Below are positions 47,214 through 59,200 of a stretch of 64,000 nucleotides of DNA, piece by piece. The translations under genes were made by a program, and so were the position numbers. The first letter of the stretch is position 1; the number at the start of each line of letters is the position of its first letter. Source of the stretch: Hexactinellida sp. DTS-2022 (lineage: Eukaryota > Porifera > Hexactinellida); NCBI GenBank assembly GCA_028753945.1, contig JAPNXP010000001.1, forward strand, positions 7,182,501 through 7,246,500. The letters are read 5' to 3'. Under the pieces are notes generated by a model. It saw nothing but the letters and a program-made list of their open reading frames with translations. It was not told the origin of the DNA and did not search any database.

Positions 47214-50200
47214 CTATACGAAAAATATCTAAATCAATGCTACATATAGTAATATTGGCCAACACCTTTCTAATGTAATTTTCAGGGACTGGCATCATTT
47301 AAAAAATTAAAAATTAGTTAACTATAATATAAGTACCATATTTCTTAATTTGTAGAAGCGGTAAATATAATTTTGAACCCATAGTTAGGGGTGGACATTT
47401 TCCTAGAGGCAATGATGGTTTTAGCTTGCTTTGTTGGCCTTGACACAGAAATAATAAAATAATAAACCCCTCACAGACGGAATGGGAGTGTGCTTCTGAT
47501 TGTACAGGCCGAACCCAATGTTTAATTTCAATATTCAAATTATACTTCATCTTAATTTAATTAATATTTGAATTGTAATGATTACAAATCATAATTAATA
47601 AAGTAAGATTAACTACAGTGGATGCCGGTTATAAGCACATCGTCGGGAACTGCACTTAATGTGCTTATAGCTGGCATGTTCTTATAACCGACATAAATTA
47701 TATAGGGTACTGTATATGGCAACCGTTTTTCCAACATATTGTTCTTATATCCGATATGTTCTTATAACCGGTGTGCATATATCCGACATCTACTATACTG
47801 TATTATAAATAGAAATAGGAATAAGTAAAATATTTACTTCACTATTTTGAATAATAAAATTGACATCATCAAGAAAATGTTTCAAGTGTTATAATTTTGT
47901 ATGAAACACAGTTTACTTACAACCAATAAAATAGTAGGCTTACGTAATATGTTTCTATACTAGAGAGTAATTACAATATGGAGAAGATGGCTGATTTATG
48001 TAAATAATGGTTAATAAAACGTAGAATTGATTAGCGACCTATTCATTTTTATTGATATATAGAAAGAACATCCTTAGGATAATACAACCTCTATGCTTTC
48101 AATTGCGAATTCGAATTACCAAAGAGTCACTAAAATCCAGAATACAAATTTCGATATAACTGACGAACAAAGACATAATTGATAATTCGGGCTTCGAGGT
48201 GATCATCTTCAGGAAATTCTATATCCCCTGTCGAAATTTCAAATCTCTATCACCAATGGTCTAGTCAGGCGATCGTGTACGCCGTACGGCCATCCGGCCG
48301 GAACTCCATTAGAACGATTTCAATAGTGTGCACTTATAGTACAAACCTATAGTAGGACTCTACTATAACGTTTTACTAGAAGAAGCACACTTTAAAACAT
48401 AGAATTACCTGTATAAGTATTATTAAAATAATCGAATCGAATGGGGGAAATTCGTTATAACTATAGTAAGTTAATTTAGTAATACGTAATAATCATAATC
48501 AGTGTAATTATATAGTAGGGAAATTCGTATTCAGGGGTTGTATTTCGTGTCTGATTCTGATATACTTATACAGTAGATACCGGATATAAGAACATCGTCG
48601 GGACCTGCATATAATGTTCTTATAACCGGTGTTCTTATATCCGGTATCCACTGTAACTAGTACGCACCAGAGACGGAACCGGTCGACCGGTCGGATCGGG
48701 TCGGTACCGGTCGGAACCTTGACCGGCCGGTCGAGATCTCTACATGATCTATTCGATATCATAATATCATAATTTGTTTTGATTGAATCTGGCTCCAATA
48801 GCCCTGGAGATATTAGTCTTAAAGGAGGCTTCCTTAAATGGTCTATGGCCATAATATTTAATGACATGACACTACAGTAGATTATTATTCTATTACTTAG
48901 AAATTATTGCAAGCTACGATTGACCGGTCGACCGGCCGGCCGGGTCGGGTCAAATTTCCAACTGCACCAGTCGGGTCGGGTCATGAAAATCCCGACCGGT
49001 TCCATCTCTGGTACGCACTCTAATTATACTATATTTGGTAGCAGAGAGTGGTTATGGCAAGTGCACATGTGCACGTGCAGGTAGAGAAATTTTAAAAATG
49101 GTGACATAGAATATTTTCTAGAACACTTTGACATATGTTCGCTCGCGAATGAATGGACGATAGAAAAGAAAGCATGGATGGTCGCTACCTGTTTAAGAGG
49201 TGAAGCATTCGAGATATACAAAACTTTGGATGCTGAAAGTAGGTTGAATTTTGCAATAGTGAAATAAAGTTAGTGAGCGCTTTTAAGCCAGAAGACACTA
49301 AGTTCACTTTCCTTGAGTGGCCAGAATAGATCCATGTATCCTGGTATGTATATGAGCCAAAGGGATTATTGAGAAAGGTATTCCCTAAAATATCAACAAA
49401 AGCAAAAGAGCAACTCATATTTGAACAATATATACGAGGATTCCCAAGAAAATCTATGAAAACATACGGTTATCCACATATATTAGGAAGTCTTTTCAAA
49501 CAATGAAACGGGCACAAGTACTTCTACGTTTAGAAAGCGAATCTTTGCTACAGATCGAAGGAACAGTAGCTAGTAGTTTCAGTAATGCAATCTAAACATG
49601 GTATGGATAGTGATGAAAATATAGATCTAAGGACTTCAACAGGGAACTGAGAGAAAGAGAGTTTAGATGTCATGTTTGTGGGGGTAAATGACACATAGCA
49701 CGAGAATGCGATCATAGACCTGAGAGACTCATCAGATGTTAAAACTGTAGTAAATTTGGACATATAATGAAAAATTGTCCTAGACCTCCGTTTTGGAAAC
49801 CTTTAAACTAGAAGGGGTTCATCGGGAGAGTCGAGATGATACCCCTAATATTGGATATATTATTCAATTATATCCAGAGTATTCGCATATTATTTTGGAA
49901 TAACGTGAGCTATAGCTATGCGTGAACCTTCAATACAATTCAACCAAGACTTTGTTGCCCTGTGCAAGTCAGCGGAAACACTTAAACTACCTGTTGAATT
50001 AGGTAAAGTTAGATGTCAAGACCTTATTCGATAGTCGAGCTAGTGTAGTTTAATCTCAGAAAATATGTCTAACAAGTGCTTTAACCCAATTTCAAGAACC
50101 CAGAATACTAGAAAATTGCTCACTGCTACAGGTGACGAGATAAATATGTTGGCAGAAGTTGTTTGGAATTATCTTTTGTGGGACTTCAATATTTCCAAGA

Positions 50201-53200
50201 GGCTCGGTTAGGATCCCACCCAGGGTGGTACCTCAAGCTTATCAAGAACTCACAAATAGAAGATATGTTAAGGAGAATGGTTATCAGAGTCTCCAGTAGT
50301 TCTTGGTTGTTTTACCCCGTTATGGTAAATAAGAATTATGGTTCACTCAGATTCTGTATTGACAATCGAGGATTGAATAAAGTTACATCCAAAGACGCGT
50401 ATCCGCTTCCTCTTCTTGACCAAGCCCAGGATATATTACATGGAAAGAAATATTTCACAAAATTGGATCTCAATTCCAGTTACTGGCAAATTACGATTAG
50501 GGAAAGTGACAAACAGAAAACTGCCTTCTCACCTGGGCCTGGAATGGGGTTATATGAGTTTAATGTATTGCCATTTTGGCTGACTGGAGGGCCGAGATCT
50601 TTCCAACGAATAATGGGTGAAGTGTTACGTGGTCTCGAAAGCATAAAGATAACTTTATTGACGATATATTGGTCTATTATATACAGATGCCAGTGGGACC
50701 GGTCTAGGAGCAGCCTTAGAGCAGGATGGGATTATATTGCTTACTATAGCAGATATTTGCGAGATGCGTAAAGGAATTATAGTACTATTGAACAAGAATG
50801 TCTAGCCATTGCAGGGCCGGCGGAAGCAGTGATAAAGTGGTCAGGCCATGGCTTGACCGGCATAACTAGTGACGTAAGAGTGGTCAGGCTATTGGCATGC
50901 CACCTGATAAAAGTGGTCATGCCATGGCCTGACCGGCCTGATCGCTTCCACCGCCCCTGCATTGTTGTGTCACCCAAACGCTTCCGGCACTACCTAAATC
51001 GGAAGACGGTTTGCTATCATTACTGACCATAAACCATTCCAAAAATCGGATGTCTGTGGAATAATCAAGATTTTAATCGAGTCAAACAAATTCAGTCTCA
51101 GCTCTATTACACAATGGAGTAGTGTTACGAAATGATAAAGTAGAGCCTTTTTGATACCTATATTGCGTAGTAATAGTTCCAGATACAATGATACAAGAAT
51201 TCCTTGCGGGGGCACATGATGAAGCAGGACACCAAGGAGTGGAAAGAACACTAGATCGTTTGAAAAAATAATAGGGTTGGAATGTCAACTACAGTGAATG
51301 AATATGTTTACTCATGCGACAAGTGGCAAAAAGTTAAGTCATCACTTCCTACTCAAGCACCCTTGCTAAATACTCCATGTGGAAGGCCTCTACGGATGAT
51401 GCAGTTGATGTGTTAGAGGTTCCTCTCAGTTTAGAGGGAATTTGTATTTACTAGTGGTAGAAGATACATTTTCAAAATGGGTAGAGGCTTAACCAATTAA
51501 GATTCAGAAATCGGAAACCATCACTAATATATTAGTTCAAACCTTCTCTAGGTTGGGGATTCCAGAGTATATTCATTCAGATCAAGGAACAAATTTTGAA
51601 TCTGCATTGTTAAAAGAGACTGGTCGGGCATTGGGGATACGCAAGACACATACTTCTGCTAATCACCCCCAAGGTAACTCATTAGTTGAAAGGAGCAACA
51701 GAACCATCTTACAAATGTTGAGAAAATGATTTACCTTTAGTTTGATACACTTATCGTAAAACAAACATGATACTACTAAGGTTACGCCTTTTCAGCTCAT
51801 GACGTGATCCTTTAGGATATCCAAACCATCCAAACGATAGATTCTACAACACATGATCCTTCATATGAGACATTTCTTCGTAAGAAAATGGCTACATTGA
51901 GGTACTTTGTTGAAGATCACACTATTGATTCACAAAGTCGCCAAATAGAGTCCTATAATAATAGATCCAATTTTTCTAAATTATCACTTTTCAAGACTGG
52001 TGATGAATTTGCGGAGTAGTGTTGCGGAGTAGCTCGTAAGCTCAGAGATAGATGGGAAGGAGGATAGAGTGCCTTTGAAGTAAAAGGGTCTCTCAGCATA
52101 GAAATACGAAATACAGATGGACGATCGTCCATCTGTATATCGATGGTCCATCTGTATATCGATGGTCCATCTGTATATCGATATATACAGATATATCGAT
52201 ATAAGTTAGCTCACGTAACATACTTTACGTTCAAACGGGAAAAACCAATAAATTATAACATACAGCCAATTGAGTGTGAAATGACATCACCGCTATTCGA
52301 CTCAACTTTAGAGAGAACTAGATGGAACAACCTTAGCGAAACAACAAAGACTCCAAATGGGGAAATTGATGACCAGTTAAGCAGATCATCCACATTACCG
52401 GCGGAAATTTCAAGTTTCAACAGCTCATGTAACGATTCCAACCTCGGAAACATGGAATCATCGAAACAATGCGATCAGGCAAATTCATCAAACATTTCTA
52501 TGAATTTGAATGACAATGTTCTGAATCCAATCAACACTAGCACGCCAATAAAAAGTGCAGGACGGCTACAAAGGACAAGAAAGTTGTCAACAAAGTTTGG
52601 TGACTATGTGCTAAACTAAAAACTCGAGGTCGAGTTTTATGAAGGGGGAAGAATAATAGTAAGTAGTAAATAATCAAATCAAACAGAGGAAATTAATTGT
52701 AACTTGTAAGTTAATTGAGTAATACGTAATAATAATAATCAGTGTAATTATATAGTAGGGAAATTCTGTATTCAGGGGTTGTATTTTGTGTTTGATTCTG
52801 ATATACTTATATCTATTACGACTCTCATAGGCGCTGAAACTCTCCAGCGCCAGGGGGGGGGGGTGACTTTTACATTTAAATGTGAAAGATAAAAAAAACG
52901 ATGGCTATGGTGGATAAAAATCAATTATTTTATTGGACGGGTATAATTGTATACATAATTAAATCATCCAATGTTATTTAGAAAACTCCTTATGGAAATA
53001 GAATTTTTTATGGGACTATGTTCTAAACTTGTAACATTAAAGAAAATGTCTAAAAAGTATGACCCTCCCTGACCAGGAGGGATATACCCTCCCTTACTGT
53101 TTCCTAAGCCAGGAAACCCTCCCTGAAAAAAAAAACAGGGAGGGTGAAACCCCTTTAGGCGCCTATGACGACTCTAATTATACTATATATTTTGGATGAG

Positions 53201-56200
53201 TGGTGGTGATTGTAAATACAGTAGATGCCTGTTATAAGAACATTATATGCACTTCCCGACGATGTTCTTATAACCGGCATCCACTGTACTATAATATTTA
53301 TTGCTGAATTATACTAGAATTAAAACATACCCTTCTTAGTCTCGATGAGTTTAGCTGCGCTTTGTATCGACTTTATACACTCGACTATGGCTTCCTGGGA
53401 AATGGCTTCAAACACGGATCTCTCCACACAGTGGTAGAGCCTGGAGAGACAGAGGAGGGTGCGCCGGACTGTGGGGTACCACATAGCGTGCTGGTCTGCA
53501 GGCGAAGCAGTGCTCTGTGACTTGCTACTCCCTACACAAGATTGCACATAAAAATTGTTTATATAAAGTCCAATATATTATCCTCTCCTATGGTTAACTG
53601 AACCAGGGCTGTACTCTTTTGACTTAATATAGGCACATGTGCGGCTTTAAGTGGCCTTCGAATGGTTTGTCCTGGTTAATACTCATGAAGTGGATTGGAT
53701 AATAATTATACTAGAATTGAGACATACATACCGAATATATACGAGTGAATAAACGAGGTATTCGAAGGCAGAAATGTTAAGAGATATCAATTAAAAGGTA
53801 AATAAGGCGAATAAGGCGTACATTAACTAAAGTTACTAAAATGTGGATTAGTTAGATAGTCTGTTCCTGTGCAGGCACGTGAGCAAACTCCCTCAGCTGG
53901 TCTATCTCCAGCAGATGCACGGTTAGGTTGGCTATTATAGAGGCGGGGCTCGATAGTCGGAACACGGGCAGCTCAGCTGATATGTTGTTGAACTCTGAAC
54001 TCACAACCTGCATCAGGTCGAGATAGGCGCACCCCAGTTCCTCGCAGTTCTGCTCCTCCGAGCCCCCCTGCGGGTCCGACACGAGAGTAAACTTAACACT
54101 GGAAGCGCTGGAGACAGAGCCGCTGCCCTCCAGGAGCATTCCTTGTAGCATCTTCCTCTTGTTCTCGCTGTCAGGAGAAGACTGGAAGTCAAACATTTTT
54201 TGAAAATTGAACAGAACAGATTCGCCCAGCGCTGGAATAGGAATTGAATTGGGCGTTTCCAGCTCTTCTATGTCGTAGTTGAGGAATTCATAATCCACGT
54301 AGATTAGATTGTCTCCAACCAAACCCTCGCTTATATCAGAAACTGCTGTAAGCGAGTGCAGCAGTATAGTGAAGAAAGCGGAAGGATGGAATGTGGAGAG
54401 AGAATCCAATGTCACTGAGGCTTTAACTGAGGATTTCATGGTTTCGTGTCCAGAGTTAAATGTATCAGTCTCATTTGGGGGCGTGGGGGGTAGCGAGAGG
54501 GAGTGTACGGACTCTGCAGAGTTCTCAGTCTCCATCTCTGCAATCAGACTGTCAATAAGCTTGTCTTCCTGCTCCGAGACGAGAGTACTATGGATAGATT
54601 GCTTCTCAAGAGTGGCTAGCTTACTCGAGTTGTCTACCAAGGAAGACATCGTGTCAGTGAGCAGCGGGGACACAACTGAGAAGTGAGAGTTGTTCTGGAG
54701 AGTGTCAGGGGGGGAGAGGGTGTATGTCAGTCTCAGTATTTCTTCCTCGATCTGAGAATCTAGCTCCTCTTTCTCTCCTGTCCTCACCTGCGGCAGGGCT
54801 GTCTGCACTGACTCTTCCCTCTCGGGGTCAGAGTCCGACTGGACATCCAAAGGGGGCGGGATCTCTAAGGGCACCGCTAGTCCCCAGGAGTCCGCGGGGA
54901 GGTAGGACTTGGTCCAGTTTAATTTCAGGTTGAGAGACCCTACACGAGCCCCGGCTGTGTTGAGGAGGGGCTGGGTCCCCTCGAGGCGCGAGGAGGACAC
55001 GAGGGGCAGCAGGGAGACCTTACACAGACCCAGGTACTGCTTAAGATCTGGGTCTGTGTCGTCGAAGACGTAGAATTCCAGAGACTCGGTCTTGAGGTAC
55101 ATGTCGAGCGGACGGTCCATGGTGACGGGGTACTTCTTAACATCGTCCCAACTGGGGTCAGTGGAGGAGGGGACTATCTCGGTGTCGTGATCCGGGTACT
55201 CAAAGAACTTGTACATGACGTAGGGAGAGGGGACCGTGCCCTCTCTACGCGGCGCCAGGGCCACGCAGGACTGCACTTTGATCACCAGCTCGTTCACAAG
55301 CTCGGTCTCCAGGACTAGTTTCTGCTCCTCTCTCTCACCAACAGCCAGCAGGGCGCTGGCCCTGTCCTGGTACAGACGGAACGCCTCCCTCACAGGCAGT
55401 CTTATCCTCACCCAGTACTCCAGGGTGCCGAACTGCACCGTGTCCCGGAAGTCCCCCGCTCCGGTGGCCACTGCGGTGCTCCTGATCTTGTTCCCGCCCT
55501 GGTCGTGCAGCACGGACTTGAGGTCGAAGTGGCCCTTGCCCACAAGCCGATACTCCAGCCCCAGGGCCTGGTATATCTCTAGCGGCACGTTCTGCTTCAT
55601 CACGTACTCAAGGAAGAAGTCGTCTACATTGACTATGAACTGGGACTTGAAGTCGAAAAGAGGGCGGTACCCCTTGGTGACAGGGGTCATCTCAGTCTCG
55701 AATTCGAAGAAGTCGTAAGAGAGGAACAGACTCGGCTCCACCCCTTCAAATTTCTCCTGGACCTCTGAGTGCAGAGAGAGCTGATGGAGATGTACCTCCA
55801 GCAGGTTCTGCCCCCTCTGCAGCTCCACCTCCCCCTGAGCCTCCTCCTCCTCCGACTCATTCTCCTCTGCCTTCAGACGGTACTTCCTGGTTCCGTACGC
55901 GATCTCTCTCAGCTGAGTCTCCAGTTTGCGGATCCTCTGTGCTCTGATGTCCAGCAGATGGACACTCTCCTCCGCTTTGCGGTCATACTCCGTCCTAATG
56001 TCCTCCATTCTCTCCCGCATGTTCTCCGTCTTGTCCCTCTCCGCCCTGCAAATCCTGTGTTCCACCTCCAGCAGACTTCGCGTCTTGTCTAGCTCTAACA
56101 CAGACTCCGCGTGGGCAACCTGCATCTCCAGCAGCTCTCTCTTCAGCTCCTCCACTTCTCCAGGGCTAGCGGCCTCCTCCAGACGGGACGCATCCTCCCT

Positions 56201-59200
56201 CTTAATGCGGATATACGTGAGCGCCTCCTCGAGCTCTGTCCAGTCAGTGTCGGCAGGTCCGTATATGAAGGAGAGGCGATTCTGCATCTGCTCGTGCTCC
56301 TCCTTCAGCTTGAAGTACACCTTCTGCAGCTCTGCTAGCTCCTTCTGAGACTTGTCTCTCTCCGCCCTCTCCATCTGCAGGCGGTCCAGAGACTCGGACT
56401 TCTTCTTGAGGTCTTCTCTGTACGCCAGCTCTACCAGGTCCAGCTTGCTCTGAATAGCCAGGACCTCAGCTCTGTGGGACCTGAGGCGCTCCTCGTCAAA
56501 CGCGCTCTTCATTAGCTCGTCGTTAGTTGCCTTCAGCAGTTTATTCTCAGACTTTACCTCGCCGATTCTCTCCTGGAGCTCTACTAGATCGACGTTCTTC
56601 AGAGTGATAACCCTGACCTGTCCCAGCAGCTCTGTCGAGTGTTTCTGCTCCTCCCTGAGGTTGCTGTTGCTGTAGTCCAGCTCCCCCAGCACGTGGGCGT
56701 GGCTCTCCCGTACCCGCTCCAGGGTCTGCAGGACAGCTCCGTGCTCGGCCTTTAGCGCGTCCAGCTGACTGGTCTTGTCCAGCAGGTCTCTCTGCAGCCG
56801 CAGGATGTCCACGTTCTCTCTGCTAGTCGCGATCTCGTACAGTCCGTGGGACCGGTCCAGCTCCTGCTTGAGCCGCTCTATTCGCTGCTCGTAGCCCCTG
56901 CAGACTTGCTCGTTCTCTCGCTCCTGTCTCTGCATAGAGCTCTGAGAGGCGCTAATATTGGTCTTGAGGGACAGCACGCACTCCTCCAGCCTCTGGTTGT
57001 CCTGTCTCGCCTGCTCTAGCAGACTGTGTCCGTAGCGGGGCGGGTGAGGAGGCGCGTACTGAGCCGGCTCCTCCACGCGAGACAGGTTATGCCTCCGGCT
57101 GTCGGGCCGAGACTGGGGTCTCTTGGGCTGGGACTGCACTTTCGAGAGCTGCAGCTTGTTTTCTAACTTCTCATTCCTGAGTTCCAACTGCGTTACCTTG
57201 TTCTGGAGATTCTCCACCATCTTCTGTAACTGGGGGTTAGCTGCTCTTCCATGGGGAAGATGTTCAGATGGGAACTTTCCCTGTAGCGTTTTCAACTTAT
57301 TGAACTGAACGAAGAGGTGTTTATACTTGTCTTCTTGATCAAGGGAATCCTTCTTGAGCTGATCGAACTCCTGCAGCAGTCTCAGATGCTTGTCTTCCAG
57401 GTCCTCTCTGGACAGCTTTGCTATCATCTGGGACTCTTTGTAGATATTCTTACGGACAGGGGCAGCCATTACGCTAATTCGAATAGGGCACCTTATTAAA
57501 CCAGTCAAGAAGGGAATAAATTATATCGAAAATCAAAATATAAATACAAGCGTGACCTTCGATATAAATATCGAAGGTCACGATACAAGTAATATACATT
57601 CTGGTAGATACTACGTAATTACAGCTACAACCAACCTATTGAAGATACACTGACGACATCCGATAGAGGGGACTGGAGCTCGCTCCCTCTCTCCAGACCT
57701 ATCCCTATCTTCTTAGCAAGAATTAGCTTCTCTGGATAAGCCAGGTCGCCTCCTATCGGCTTGTAAGCTAGAAATAGCACTACAGTAAATACAGAATAGT
57801 CTCGGTAATACAAACTCGGATAAGGCGAAATAATAATAACCTTTTCGGCGTACTCTATACAAATGAATGTACGTGGCTCCAGTTAAATTCCGACGGTTCC
57901 CTGTTGTTCGTAATAATTAGTGTCTATTGTATAGTAGCAATGAATGGAGTGCAGTAGTTATCATACCCGCAATATCCGAGTGTATGTACTTCTGAGCTCT
58001 GTATATCCTGCAACAAGAGTTTGGTCATGTCTGCAAACTCCACTAGCACTCCCTCATGCATCTTGACCTTGTTCTCCAGGATCTCAGTGGATAGGATGTC
58101 GCACAGACTGGTGAGGGTCTCCAGGTGTATCAGCTTGATGCAGATGGGACGCACGAACTCGTAGAAGTAGGAACAGAGCGAGTTGAGGATCTGACTGATC
58201 GCGTGTCCCCCTGTCGAAAAGAAGTGTGTGTAGAGCTGGTACTCGTCCAGACAGAGCTGGCACACGTAGAGAGAGCCAGACCGAACCAGGGAAGGGGTGT
58301 CCCTAGAACACTGCTTCTCTAGTGTTACCAGGTATTCACTCACCATCGGCATCAAGAGGGTAATGCGCTGCTGGAAGTACGACAAATGGCAGTCCGACAG
58401 TAAGGTGCTGAACTCAGGATTCTTAAGAGCACGCTGCTCCAATTCCTCTAATATAATCTTAACCTTGCAGCCGTAGGACTTGAACTTGCCATAGAAAATA
58501 GAAGGATGCATATCCATAGTTGAAGCCTTCTGAGTCTGCAGGAGACTCTCACTTACAGACTTAAACACACCCACAATGTACGTCCTAATAAGTCCCAGAG
58601 ACTTAGAGAGTGCGAGGTCTAACTTGGCTAAGTACACGGTAGCCTCTTTGTAGTCCTGATGCTGTTGCATGAATCTAATGCACTCGTCAAGCCGAGCTAG
58701 CATTGGGACGAAAGAGTCACTAGTGACAGAAACAGCTGACGAGCCAAGCTGACGGTTGATGTCTTCCAATTCGTCAAAGTACTGGAGCCGCCCTGATAGG
58801 TTTTCAGCGCAATTGAGCAGATCAGTGGTTTCATTCATGAGAGAAGTACAGGAGCTATGCAGGGAGTCAGTGCGCTTCTTAACTTGCTCATAGTTGTCCA
58901 GAATAACGGTCAGATTCCCCTGCACACCAGACATCTGGGAAACCACGTCTTCACAGAAGGAATGAACTTCGTGGAGCTCAGATCTCAGCTTTAGAAACGG
59001 AGCCTGACTCTGTTGGGTCCTGATTGCCTCAACTTCATCGCAAAATTCCAAGAATTTTCTAGAATCGTGTATACCTATAAAATACAGTAGATTTCGCTTA
59101 TACTAGAGCTACTGGTTAATGTAACGGTTACTGTTTAAAAATAACGTTGTAATGGCAATGGAGTAAGTTTAACGTAGTAACAGTTAGTACGGTTACTGTG

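Larger units (their letters stand above)
48412..53190 (+). mobile_element. Decayed Ty3/gypsy LTR retrotransposon in COG3 intron 4
   Basis: LTRs lie at about 48412-49033 and 52655-53190. They share blocks such as TAATCAGTGTAATTATATAG and CAGGGGTTGTATTT and a common end near AATTATACTATAT. A TGGTAGCAGAGAGTGG stretch next to the 5' LTR fits a tRNA primer site, and GAAGGGGGAAGA before the 3' LTR fits a polypurine tract. The plus strand contains, in order, remnants of Gag with two CCHC zinc knuckles (about 49670-49785), reverse transcriptase (50240-50700), RNase H (50690-51050), integrase (51200-51720) and a C-terminal tail to 52619. Many stops and frame shifts show it is dead. Enzyme order RT-RNaseH-IN places it in Ty3/gypsy. 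Confidence 0.85.

Noticed and set aside
52120..52205. Tandem CATCTGTATATCGATGG-like units as a CRISPR-like array
   Set aside because: Only about three to four contiguous copies with no spacers, in animal DNA; a simple tandem repeat.
52143..52619. 158-residue plus-strand ORF as a host gene
   Set aside because: It lies between the integrase remnant and the 3' LTR of the Ty3/gypsy element and reads as the low-complexity C-terminal tail of its polyprotein, preceded by an ATGGTCCATCTGTATATCG short tandem repeat.
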